Shown here: piece by piece, positions 52,305 through 60,282 of the stretch
Layout of the letters: every line of letters starts with the position of its first letter
How positions within the stretch are numbered: the stretch's first letter is position 1
Assembly: GCA_023430975.1 (NCBI GenBank)
Contig: JAEYYB010000037.1
Span: 1-64,000 of the forward strand
Source of the DNA: Bacillota bacterium
GTDB lineage: Bacteria > Bacillota > Clostridia > Acetivibrionales > DSM-2933
Length of the DNA stretch: 64,000 nt
Reading direction: 5' to 3'
Notes under the pieces: model-generated
The model's database searches: none
What the model was told of the DNA's origin: nothing
The model's input: the letters and a program-made list of their open reading frames with translations, nothing else
Position numbers and translations under genes: made by a program

Positions 52305-53630
52305 ATGTCACTGCCGGAACCGGTTGTAAAAATGATAAAACTCTTTTGCTGGATTTTATTGATTGGTGTGTTTTTTGCCAATACAATAATAATCATGCTA
52401 TCTTTTATACCTTTTATGTTTGCAGCTATAGGACTTTTAATTAAACCGCCGTCAAAAATTACTGTTGAAAGAAGCTATACTAAAGACAGGGTTTTTTCGG
52501 GGGAAACTATTGAAATAAGCCTTGATATAGAAGTTCATGACGGTATAGGGATTGTTGAGATTTCAGAAATACTCCCAAGGCACTTCGAGGTGGCGGAAGG
52601 CAGCAGTTATAAATTGATATGGAAGGGTATGGGGCTAAAAAAATACAGGCTGGTTTATAAATTAAGATGTACTACTTCGGGCACTTATCATATAGGAAAT
52701 ACAGCCATAAAAGTATCTCATAGTATCTTTGGACATGTTTACAGTTTTATGGAGCGGAATCCTAAGATTATTGAGGTCAGCCCAAAGCTTTTTGATTCAA
52801 CAAAGTCAAAAAGCATTTCCAACTTTAGCAAAATACCCATGCCACTAGGCAGTGTTTCTAATTTAGGAATGTCAACCCTTGAGTTTAAGGAGATAAGGCA
52901 ATATTGCTATGGTGACTCCTTCAAGTCTATCAATTGGAAAGCTACAGCCCGAAACTTGAATAAGGGCGGGTACTGGCCAATAGTCAACGATTATGAGAAA
53001 GAGGGCAAAAAATCCGTATGGATTTACCTAAATGTGTCTACAAGCATGAGTATGGGTTCAAATATAAATAATTCATTTGAATCGGGATTGGAGGCAGTAA
53101 ACTCATTAGCGGATTTTTATCTCAGGCAGAATGCATTTGTAGCCTTCGGTACCTATAATGACATGCAGGAATTCATATATCCCGGTTCCGGTCAAAAACA
53201 TTATTTTAAGATACTTAAAACTATATTAAAGTGCAGTTCTAACATTGGTAATTCAAGAAAGAATGGCAACAAGCAGATTTCATTGAAAGAAGCTGTAATT
53301 TCCAACAAAAAATATATATCGGGATCAGAACCATTATTTATAATAGTCACAAGATACTATGACAAATTTTATGATGCATTGTCAGAGGGAATAGATGAAA
53401 TGTCAAAGTATACGTCGTTTAGAAGAGGTGGCTATAAAATAATGGTTATAAACATCATTGGTTACGGTATGGCAGCAAGCACTGAGTTGGAAAAGCTGTG
53501 TGCGGAGCTTATGCAGCTTAGGGATTATAAAAACATACATAGGCTTAGGAAAAAATGCATATGGATTGATTGGGATCCCTCGCAAATGAGCTTTTCCAAA
53601 GCACTTATAAGTCAGGTGGTAGGTATATGA
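52305..53630 (+). CDS. DUF58 protein with VWA-like domain
   Basis: 441 residues. Two N-terminal hydrophobic segments (IKLFCWILLIGVFFANTI, IMLSFIPFMFAAIGLLI), a beta-sandwich, and the DUF58 motif FKEIRQYCYGDSFKSINWKA (about 197-216). The following VWA-like strand reads IYLNVSTSMSMG; the usual first Asp of the metal site (DxSxS) is Asn. It starts 2 bp after moxR and overlaps the next gene by four bases. Confidence 0.9.
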   Translation: MSLPEPVVKMIKLFCWILLIGVFFANTIIIMLSFIPFMFAAIGLLIKPPSKITVERSYTKDRVFSGETIEISLDIEVHDGIGIVEISEILPRHFEVAEGSSYKLIWKGMGLKKYRLVYKLRCTTSGTYHIGNTAIKVSHSIFGHVYSFMERNPKIIEVSPKLFDSTKSKSISNFSKIPMPLGSVSNLGMSTLEFKEIRQYCYGDSFKSINWKATARNLNKGGYWPIVNDYEKEGKKSVWIYLNVSTSMSMGSNINNSFESGLEAVNSLADFYLRQNAFVAFGTYNDMQEFIYPGSGQKHYFKILKTILKCSSNIGNSRKNGNKQISLKEAVISNKKYISGSEPLFIIVTRYYDKFYDALSEGIDEMSKYTSFRRGGYKIMVINIIGYGMAASTELEKLCAELMQLRDYKNIHRLRKKCIWIDWDPSQMSFSKALISQVVGI

Positions 53631-54268
53631 TAAACCGTTTAAGGCTTGTAAAGATAATTCTTTTATGTACAATGTTTTTCAGTGCGTTTTATTTGCTTAC
53701 AGGCACGTCCTGGTTTGATTATTTGATTAAAATGTCAGGCTCCTATATGTATGCGGTAATTTTTATAAATGCAGCAGTTGTAGGCATAGTGTTTCTGACT
53801 ATATTTTTAGGAGTCAGGCTGGAGAAAATTATTTATATTGTTTCACTGGTGTTTTGTTTTCCATCTATATTATATAACTCCAAGCTAAACTGGTTTGATA
53901 TTATTTGGGGATTAAAGGTAAGTGACAGGAATCCATTTATTTTGACTGCCCTAATAATCATTTATATAGTGCTGGGAATATTCCTTCTTGAGAAGATGCT
54001 TAAGTATGATATCCGGTATGACGACTGGATTGCATCGGGAGCTTTTGAATCTGATGCCATAGAAGCTTACAGAAACAGGATGGATGTGCTAATTTTTACG
54101 GTTGGGTTTACTGCCGTACCTCTATTCGTAATTTCCATTTTAGGTTCGTTAACAAATTTACCTAGATTTAAGGCGATGGGTTCGGTGGTGCTGGCTATTT
54201 TAGGTGCTCTGGCTGCAGCGTTTGCAGTGTTCTATTTCGCAGGACTAAGTAAGGAAGAGAAAGATTAA
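53627..54268 (+). CDS. Unrecognised membrane protein, end of the MoxR operon
   Basis: 213 residues from ATG 53627 (ATGA overlap with the DUF58 stop; AGGTGG upstream). Five or six hydrophobic helices (IILLCTMFFSAFYLLTG, YAVIFINAAVVGIVFLTIFL, FILTALIIIYIVLGIFLL, FTVGFTAVPLFVISILG, VVLAILGALAAAFAVFYF). It ends SKEEKD at TAA 54266. The same frame past the stop encodes half a dockerin (see 54269-54337). Confidence 0.78.
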   Translation: MINRLRLVKIILLCTMFFSAFYLLTGTSWFDYLIKMSGSYMYAVIFINAAVVGIVFLTIFLGVRLEKIIYIVSLVFCFPSILYNSKLNWFDIIWGLKVSDRNPFILTALIIIYIVLGIFLLEKMLKYDIRYDDWIASGAFESDAIEAYRNRMDVLIFTVGFTAVPLFVISILGSLTNLPRFKAMGSVVLAILGALAAAFAVFYFAGLSKEEKD

Positions 54269-54337
54269 AATGGTGACAACGTTGTTAACATGGCTGACAT
54301 ATTAATTATTGCCCAAAATTTCGGTAAGACAATCTGA
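54269..54337 (+). pseudogene. Half-dockerin fragment in frame after a stop codon
   Basis: In the same frame as the upstream membrane-protein gene, directly after its TAA, the DNA reads NGDNVVNMADILIIAQNFG then KTI and TGA. This is a good second dockerin repeat. The calcium loop DxNxDxxxxxxD fits if the last Asp of the upstream protein is position 1 and the stop is position 2. There is no first dockerin repeat. Best read as a remnant left by a deletion or fusion; stop-codon readthrough is possible but unsupported. Confidence 0.75.
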
Positions 54338-54356
54338 GGAATGACTAAAATATTAC

Positions 54357-54562
54357 TAAATTAAAAGTGTTAATAATCTTACATTTGGCGGAGCAAATAA
54401 CGAACGGTTTAACATAATTAAAATCAGTATTAATCTTGCATTTGACAGAGCAAAATAACGAACGGTTTAACGTCATTTTGTGATAGACAAATAGCAAGAT
54501 TAACTGATTTTAATAGATTTGCGACAGACAAATGTAATAGATTTATCACTTTTAATATAAGT
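54357..54562 (+). repeat. Nested family A: A2 element inserted into an A1 element
   Basis: An outer A1 left half (to about 54413, AATAACGAACGGTTTAAC) is interrupted by a complete A2 element (about 54415-54512; arms ATTAAAATCAGTATTAATCT and AGATTAACTGATTTTAAT, with its own AACGAACGGTTTAACG core), then the A1 right half resumes (GATTTGCGACAGACAAATGT to CACTTTTAATATA). The break falls where intact A1 copies have GGG. Confidence 0.9.
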
Positions 54563-54616
54563 AAAAGTGCAAATACTATAGTTTTATAATGGTTTCTTCT
54601 CCTAATTACAAAATAT

Positions 54617-54653
54617 AAAAAGGCGATGTTAAATTAATTTTCATCGTCTTTTT
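54617..54653 (+). terminator. Intrinsic terminator
   Basis: AAAAAGGCGATG pairs with CATCGTCTTTTT (one G-U) with a 13-nt loop and a T-rich tail. It may end the MoxR operon transcript after the nested repeat. Confidence 0.85.
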
Positions 54654-54755
54654 ACATGTTTGTGGCAAATTATGGGTGCCGTATAAGCATTATGAAGTTG
54701 CATTTTTACTTTAATAAATGTATCATATAATCGAAAGTAAAAGATGGAAGGTGAC

Positions 54756-55550
54756 ATGATGAAGGAGTTTGGTATTATAGATGCACATTCACATATTTTC
54801 CCTGATAAAATAGCCAATAAGGCGGTTGGCTCCATAGGCGATTATTATGGTAAAACTATGGCATGTGCAGGTACTTGTGAGGACCTTATTGAACATGGAA
54901 AAGTGATAAATGTTGTTAAGTATATAGTTAATTCAACGGCTACCAAAGTAGAACAGGTACAGCCCATAAACAGCTTTATTGCAGAGGCATGTAAAAAGCA
55001 TGATTGCTTTATAGGGTTGGGGACTATTCATCCCGATGTTGAGGATGTTGAGGCTGAGGTTAGCAGGATTATCAGCCTTGGTCTTAAGGGTATAAAACTG
55101 CATCCTGATTTTCAGGATTTCAATATTGATGATGAACCTGTTATGAAAATATACAGGGCAGCAGAGGGAAAATTGCCGATACTGATACATATGGGAGATG
55201 AGAATAGGACATCTTCAAGACCAAAAAGGCTTGCAAAAGTATTGGACATGTTCAAAGGTTTAGTTGTTATTGCTGCTCACTTAGGTGGCTACAGCATGTG
55301 GGATGAATCCATGGATTGCCTCGTCGGCAGGGATGTATATTTTGACACATCCAGTTCATTGGCTTTCGTGGATAAGAATAAAGTTAAAGATATAATCAGG
55401 AAGCATGGTGCACAAAGGGTACTTTTTGGTACCGATTATCCCATGTGGACTCATAAAGAGGAGTTGGAAAGGTTTAATAATCTTGAGTTGGATGACAATG
55501 AAAAGGAAATGATACTATACAGCAATGCATTAAGGCTATTTAACATTTAG
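54756..55550 (+). CDS. Amidohydrolase family protein (PF04909-like)
   Basis: 264 residues from ATG 54756, close behind GGAAGGTGAC. TIM-barrel metal-site motifs: IIDAHSHIF (HxH), GIKLHPDFQDF, ILIHMGDE, VIAAHLGGYSMW and VLFGTDYPMW (Asp). This order fits the amidohydrolase_2 family, hydrolases or decarboxylases of small carboxylates. Substrate unknown. A family B half element follows the stop. Confidence 0.9.
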   Translation: MMKEFGIIDAHSHIFPDKIANKAVGSIGDYYGKTMACAGTCEDLIEHGKVINVVKYIVNSTATKVEQVQPINSFIAEACKKHDCFIGLGTIHPDVEDVEAEVSRIISLGLKGIKLHPDFQDFNIDDEPVMKIYRAAEGKLPILIHMGDENRTSSRPKRLAKVLDMFKGLVVIAAHLGGYSMWDESMDCLVGRDVYFDTSSSLAFVDKNKVKDIIRKHGAQRVLFGTDYPMWTHKEELERFNNLELDDNEKEMILYSNALRLFNI

Positions 55551-55564
55551 AATGTAATGTTAAA

Positions 55565-55597
55565 GAAAGCGGAAGTAATTTTTCAATCATGACTTAA
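55565..55597 (-). repeat. Family B half element (inverted)
   Basis: GCGGAAGTAATTTTTCAATC then ATGACTTAA, the reverse complement of the family B left arm. It lies 15 bp after the amidohydrolase stop. Confidence 0.75.
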
Positions 55598-55620
55598 ATA
55601 TAATTACAAGGAGGTTCCAT

Positions 55621-57801
55621 ATGAAAGAAATATACAAGGATCCGGCATATTCGCCAGTTGAGAGAACCAAGGATCTTTTAAGCAGGATGACTCTTGAAGA
55701 AAAGATTGGCCAGATGTGCCAGATTGATGGAAGAGAAAATCCAGAATTCTGGATAAATGAAAGACACATAGGATCATTTTTGCATGTAAGGGGCAAGGAG
55801 GCTCAAAGGCTTCAAGAGCTTGCTGGTAAGACCAGACTTGGAATCCCCATTATTTTTGGAATTGATGCTATACACGGTCATGGGTTTTACAGCGGTGCCA
55901 CAGTATTTCCTTCACAGCTGGCCGCAGCATCCAGTTGGAATCCGGATATTCTGCAGGAAATGGCGGCTATTACAGCAAAGGAAGTTAGCTTGACAGGATT
56001 GCATTGGACATTTTCGCCTGTTATTTGTCTTGGAAGGGATGCAAGATGGGGACGTGTTGATGAAACCTTTGGTGAAGACCCTTATTTGGCAGGTATTTTA
56101 GCTGCAGCAATGGTAAAGGGATATCAGGGAGAAAAGCTATCCGATCCATACAGCATACTTGCATGTGCAAAGCATTATGTAGCTTATGGAGAAACTGTGG
56201 GAGGAAGGGATGCAACTGAGTGTGATGTATCCGAAAGGAAGTTAAGATCTACTTTTCTGCCGCCTTTCAAAGTAGCTGCCGATGCAGGATGTGCAACCTT
56301 TATGACTGCATATCATGCTATTGATGGGCTTCCATGTACGGTAAACAAGGTGCTTTTGAAGGATATACTTAAAGATGAGTGGAATCTTAACGGGTTTATT
56401 GTGACGGATTGGGACAATATTGGGCATATGCACAGGTTGCAGAAAGCTGCACCTGATATGAAAAAGTCGGCAGAGCTTGCCATATTGGCAGGGAACGACA
56501 TGATGATGTCAACTCCGGAATTTTATGAGTGTGCGGTAGAGCTTGTAAAAGAGGGAGCAATTAGAGAAGAGATCATTGATGAAGCCTGCAGAAGGGTTTT
56601 AGAAACAAAATTCAGGCTTGGACTTTTTGATGATAAACGGTACACTGATTTTACAAAAGCCCAGAGTATAATAGGATGTGCAGAGCACAAAAAGGCATCC
56701 TTTGAATGTGCATTGGAATCTATTGTGCTATTGAAAAATGAAAATAACACACTTCCTGTTTCGGATAAAGTAAGAAAGATAGCTGTAATCGGGCCTAATG
56801 CTCATGATGTTGAGGCACAGTTGGGAGACTGGACTTTTGGACCAAGGTACTATCCTGAAAAACCGATGCTTGAATATAATGAATACGATATAACTTCTAT
56901 TGTCACCGTACTGGACGGCATTAAAAGACGTGCAGGTAATAAGGTGGAAATAGTATATGACAAGGGCTGTGATATGTTTGACGCTTCAAAGGAAAACATT
57001 GCAGGGTCGGTTAAATTGGCACAGGAAGCTGATATGGTAATAGCTGTTGTGGGAGATACAATACTCTTAAACGGTGAGGTTCGTGACAGGTCAAGCCTGG
57101 ACCTTACAGGTGCACAGCAAAAGCTTCTTGAAGCCCTGAAAAATACCGGAAAGCCTCTGGTTGTTGTGCTTATTAATGGGAAACCACTGACTGTGCCATG
57201 GATAAAGGATAATGCAGATTCCATCATTGAGGCATGGAACCCTGGAATGGAAGGCGGAAACGCAGTAGCGGCAATTCTTTTTGGCGATTATAACCCTTGT
57301 GGAAAAATAACTATATCTTTTCCAAGAAATGTGGGACAGCAGCCGGTTTACTACAACCAGTATTCAGGATGGCACGGTCCGGCAAGGTATATAGATGTAG
57401 ACCCTGAACCCCTGTTTCCTTTTGGGTATGGACTTTCATATACCAGTTATAAGTATTCCAATATGAATATTTCGTCAAAGGAAATAGGCGTGAACGGTGA
57501 GATCACTGTTTCTGTTGATATAACAAATACAGGGTCATTAAAGGGGACCGAGATTGTACAGCTTTATATAAATGACGTATACAGTTCAGTAACTACTCCA
57601 ATAAAGGAACTAAAAGGATTTGCAAGGGTAACAATAGAGCCTGGAGAGACAAAGAATGTAAAGATTAAGCTGCCTGCTGAAGCACTATCTCTTGTAAGTA
57701 GAGAATTGAAAAGGGTGGTGGAACCGGGTGAGTTTGAAATAATGATTGGAAGCTCCTCAAGAGACTGTGACTTGCTGAAGGATATTATAAGGGTTATATA
57801 G
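55621..57801 (+). CDS. GH3 beta-glucosidase, cytoplasmic
   Basis: 726 residues with AAGGAGGT before ATG and no signal peptide, so intracellular. GH3 N-terminal barrel (IDAIHGHGFYSGATVFPSQL; GRVDETFGEDPYL; nucleophile Asp263 in GFIVTDWDNIGHM), GH3 C-terminal domain (IVLLKNENNTLPV, VVGDTILLNGEVRDRSSLDL, EAWNPGMEGGNAVAAILFGD, FPFGYGLSYTSYKY) and a fibronectin-III-like domain (about 620-726). It likely cleaves cellodextrins or other beta-glucosides imported after cellulosome action; xylosidase activity is possible. Confidence 0.95.
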   Translation: MKEIYKDPAYSPVERTKDLLSRMTLEEKIGQMCQIDGRENPEFWINERHIGSFLHVRGKEAQRLQELAGKTRLGIPIIFGIDAIHGHGFYSGATVFPSQLAAASSWNPDILQEMAAITAKEVSLTGLHWTFSPVICLGRDARWGRVDETFGEDPYLAGILAAAMVKGYQGEKLSDPYSILACAKHYVAYGETVGGRDATECDVSERKLRSTFLPPFKVAADAGCATFMTAYHAIDGLPCTVNKVLLKDILKDEWNLNGFIVTDWDNIGHMHRLQKAAPDMKKSAELAILAGNDMMMSTPEFYECAVELVKEGAIREEIIDEACRRVLETKFRLGLFDDKRYTDFTKAQSIIGCAEHKKASFECALESIVLLKNENNTLPVSDKVRKIAVIGPNAHDVEAQLGDWTFGPRYYPEKPMLEYNEYDITSIVTVLDGIKRRAGNKVEIVYDKGCDMFDASKENIAGSVKLAQEADMVIAVVGDTILLNGEVRDRSSLDLTGAQQKLLEALKNTGKPLVVVLINGKPLTVPWIKDNADSIIEAWNPGMEGGNAVAAILFGDYNPCGKITISFPRNVGQQPVYYNQYSGWHGPARYIDVDPEPLFPFGYGLSYTSYKYSNMNISSKEIGVNGEITVSVDITNTGSLKGTEIVQLYINDVYSSVTTPIKELKGFARVTIEPGETKNVKIKLPAEALSLVSRELKRVVEPGEFEIMIGSSSRDCDLLKDIIRVI

Positions 57802-57917
57802 TAAGGCATGAATGAAAAATTACTTCCGCTTATCGTAGCAGCGGGTCGTTTAGTTTTGCTAAACTGCTTGCCATTACTAATCGAAATTTATGCGGAAGTT
57901 ATTTTTTGATAATGACT
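57802..57917 (+). repeat. Family B element, full length
   Basis: Left arm TAAGGCATGAATGAAAAATT and ACTTCCGC; right arm GCGGAAGTTATTTTTTGATA and ATGACT. Between the arms is a hairpin GTTTAG/CTAAAC. It begins at the first base after the GH3 stop codon. Confidence 0.85.
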
Positions 57918-58070
57918 ATATTTAATATTTTTAATAAATAATTTACAATTTATTCATTGACAAGTTAATTATATTTACGGTATGATTAAAATAGTTAAAC
58001 AATAACATGTTATGCTTTATTTCTCCTGCTTGTTTAATGATGATGGCTAACTGAGGAATTGGAGGTTGCT

Positions 58071-58730
58071 ATGGGCATTATTATTAATAAAGGCACAAGT
58101 TTTAAAAATAGGAATTTACAATTAAAGAACTATAGGATGGAATCATATATTGAGAAGGTTTATTTGGACGGCAGGTTAAAAGACGCTTCAATGGTAAACG
58201 AGCAGGAAAAAAGCTTTGGAGTATTTATGCATTCATTGATTTTAAGCAATGCGATAGATCTGGAAAAGTATGAAATTGGTGTTTGTAGAAAAAAAGAAGA
58301 CAAGTTGAAAAAGGCGGTATCGGCGTATGCTGAGTCAATGGGGTTTGATACCAAACTCATCGAAAGTATAGCCCCAAAACTGCCGGGTTTGGATATCAAC
58401 CATGATAACAGGTTCAGTTCGTCGGTACATTTGATAAACGGAGAACTCAGGGTTGTATTTAGAGGAGCAGCAAAGTATATGTTTAGGAGCTGTACGCATA
58501 TTCTCATTGAATCACGTTTTGTCAGGGTAACAAGAAAGGTTTTACAGGAAGTATATGATGCATTTAAATATATGGCTGCCAAAGGCATGGATGTTTATGC
58601 AGTTGCACTAAGGGATTTATCAAGCTTACCTGAAAACTTTAACGATAATTTTCTAAGAAGTAATTTGGCACTGGTATCACTTATAGGGGTCAATAAAAAG
58701 TTAAAAGCAAACAATAATGCGAGGGTATAA
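58071..58730 (+). CDS. Soluble protein resembling a lone P-type ATPase nucleotide-binding domain
   Basis: 219 residues from ATG 58071 with GGAGG five nt upstream; no TM helix or signal. The order of segments follows the N-domain of P-type ATPases: FMHSLILSNAIDL, KKEDKLKKAVSAYAESMGFD (place of GDPTExAL), NRFSSSVHLINGELRVVFRG (place of the substrate-facing strand before KGA), AAKYMFRSCTHIL, and MAAKGMDVYAVALRDLSSLP (place of GxRVLAxAxR). KGAxE is RGAAK here. There is no phosphorylation (DKTG) or actuator domain. It could be a relic or a free regulatory domain. This assignment is inference from pattern. Confidence 0.6.
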   Translation: MGIIINKGTSFKNRNLQLKNYRMESYIEKVYLDGRLKDASMVNEQEKSFGVFMHSLILSNAIDLEKYEIGVCRKKEDKLKKAVSAYAESMGFDTKLIESIAPKLPGLDINHDNRFSSSVHLINGELRVVFRGAAKYMFRSCTHILIESRFVRVTRKVLQEVYDAFKYMAAKGMDVYAVALRDLSSLPENFNDNFLRSNLALVSLIGVNKKLKANNNARV

Positions 58731-58746
58731 AGCCCTCGCATTTTTT
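58716..58746 (+). terminator. Intrinsic terminator overlapping the gene end
   Basis: AATGCGAGGG and CCCTCGCATT form a 10-bp stem whose left arm is the last codons of the gene, then TTTT. Confidence 0.92.
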
Positions 58747-58793
58747 AATGTCTATGAAATTATGGTGTATTACTATACCACAATATTTTAATC
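58747..58793 (+). repeat. Family C first-hairpin element
   Basis: AATGTCTATGAAATTATGGT begins directly at the T-tract of the preceding terminator; GGTGTAT and ATACCAC pair. The second hairpin is absent. Confidence 0.7.
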
Positions 58794-58794
58794 G

Positions 58795-59685
58795 TTACTT
58801 TGCTTCACCTTGTGTAATTCCCCATGTTCTAAGCTCCTCTTCAGTGCCTATAAATACCTTTATATTCATAGGGATTTTCGGAAAAAGACTTTCCACATCG
58901 AAATTAAACATCCTTATACAACCATGGGAAGCATATGTACCTATAGAGTAGGGATCTGTTGTGCCATGTATGCCGTAGGATGATCCGCCTTTTATTGAAA
59001 GCCCCATCCATCTATAGCCTAATGGGTTGGATGGAGAACCGCCTTTAATAGGCTTGGCATAACCTCCGCCGCCCCAGGCAGGGTTAACTACTTTATTAAC
59101 TATAGTGAATTTTCCAGAAGGGGTAAGAGTAGATGGATTTCCTATAGCTACAGGATACTTTTTAACAGGTTTACCGCCTTCATACAATGTCAGTATGTTT
59201 TTTGACTTGTTAATTGTAATCCATAAGCCTGAAGCAGGAATATCCAATACCTTGTCAGGAGGAGTGGTATTAAGGCCTAAAAGCTTTTTTAATACCGTAT
59301 CAGCGATTTGTTTATCCCATTTACCGTCAGGGTTGATATTGTTCTCGCTTTGCAAGTGAATTATGGCACTTCTTATATTGAGGTTTTTATCTTTGAATAT
59401 CTCCTGGTAATAGCCGAGTTTCTTTAACGCAGCTAAACTATTAGCATTAACCAGCCTTTTTAATCGGGAGTCAATGATAGGCACTTTTTTAATCAGGTCT
59501 AATACATAGTCTTTACTCATATTTTTATCATATGTGTTGACATAAGAAATAGGTTCTTTTGTAGTTTTTGTGGTACTGCTGCCGGTACCAAAGCTGTATC
59601 CTGTTAGGGATGCGGCTGTGAATGAGATAATCAGCGGGTATAGCAGTAATTTTGTTGATTTTACCTTGAGTGTTTTAGATTTCAT
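58795..59685 (-). CDS. L,D-transpeptidase (YkuD) with peptidoglycan-binding region
   Basis: 296 residues from ATG 59685 (TTG 59691 and GTG 59700 are alternatives behind AGGAA). An N-terminal hydrophobic signal or anchor (LLLYPLIISFTAASLTGY), a helical peptidoglycan-binding-like segment (about 85-150; IRSAIIHLQSENNINPDGKW), then a YkuD domain with HGTTDPYSIGTYASHGCIRM, catalytic Cys256. It forms 3-3 cross-links in, or anchors proteins to, the wall. Confidence 0.9.
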   Translation of the reverse strand: MKSKTLKVKSTKLLLYPLIISFTAASLTGYSFGTGSSTTKTTKEPISYVNTYDKNMSKDYVLDLIKKVPIIDSRLKRLVNANSLAALKKLGYYQEIFKDKNLNIRSAIIHLQSENNINPDGKWDKQIADTVLKKLLGLNTTPPDKVLDIPASGLWITINKSKNILTLYEGGKPVKKYPVAIGNPSTLTPSGKFTIVNKVVNPAWGGGGYAKPIKGGSPSNPLGYRWMGLSIKGGSSYGIHGTTDPYSIGTYASHGCIRMFNFDVESLFPKIPMNIKVFIGTEEELRTWGITQGEAK

Positions 59686-60282
59686 ATGCAAGAGTATCAC
59701 TTCCTAAATATGTATAATTAGTTGAGAAATAAGTAAAATAGCAAATGGCATGTATACTTATATCTTACCTGTTCCCAAGCTTAATAAACATTATATGCTG
59801 GGAACTTGCTTTCTAAAACCATATATATTTATCTATAACAAAATCATTATATGATTTTGTCAATTTTCTTAATTCGTAGACAATATAAAAGTGTTTGTAA
59901 TCTTGCATTTTACGGAGCGGATACGTAAGGTAAAAGAGATTTACAACAAAGAAATATAAGAAATTTGAGTGGAATAACTTATTAAATCGATAAATGTAAC
60001 CTTTCTGTAATTATTCTTAATTAATTCTTAAATTAATGTAATGTGAAAAGTTATATATTAAGGTATGATTAAAAAATTACTTCCGCTTATCGTAGTGGCT
60101 GGTCGTTCAGCTTTGCTAAACTGCTCGCCATACAACCTGGCTGTTGACGAGTCAAGTAAGCATATGAGTGAAATTTATAGCGAAAATAACCAATTGATTT
60201 TATACCATCTTTAGAGTTGGAAGATTTTATATCATAAATATCGGAATAAAAGATGGAAAAGTTTATAGGATGTGATAAAAAA
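59686..60282. other. 597-bp divergent intergenic region
   Basis: It contains a hairpin GTTCCCA/TGGGAAC (59771-59805), a perfect 10-bp inverted repeat ACAAAATCAT/ATGATTTTGT (59838-59860), a degenerate family A fragment (about 59885-59945) and a family B copy (60059-60192). No ORF is supported. Confidence 0.6.
60059..60192 (+). repeat. Family B element, near full length
   Basis: Left arm TTAAGGTATGATTAAAAAAT then TACTTCCGCTTATCGTAG; inner hairpin GTTCAG/CTAAAC (G-U tolerated); right part GAGTGAAATTTATAGCGAAA and ATAAC. The inner loop matches the copy at 57802. Confidence 0.8.

Larger units (their letters stand above)
54338..54755. other. Intergenic region with nested repeats and a terminator
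   Basis: Apart from the nested family A copies and the terminator at 54617 there is no gene. The stretch 54690-54750 is AT-rich and may hold the amidohydrolase promoter. Confidence 0.6.

Noticed and set aside
54266..54268. TAA before the half dockerin as a recoded codon
   Set aside because: UAA is not a selenocysteine or pyrrolysine codon, no recoding structure is evident, and there is no first dockerin repeat. A remnant is simpler.
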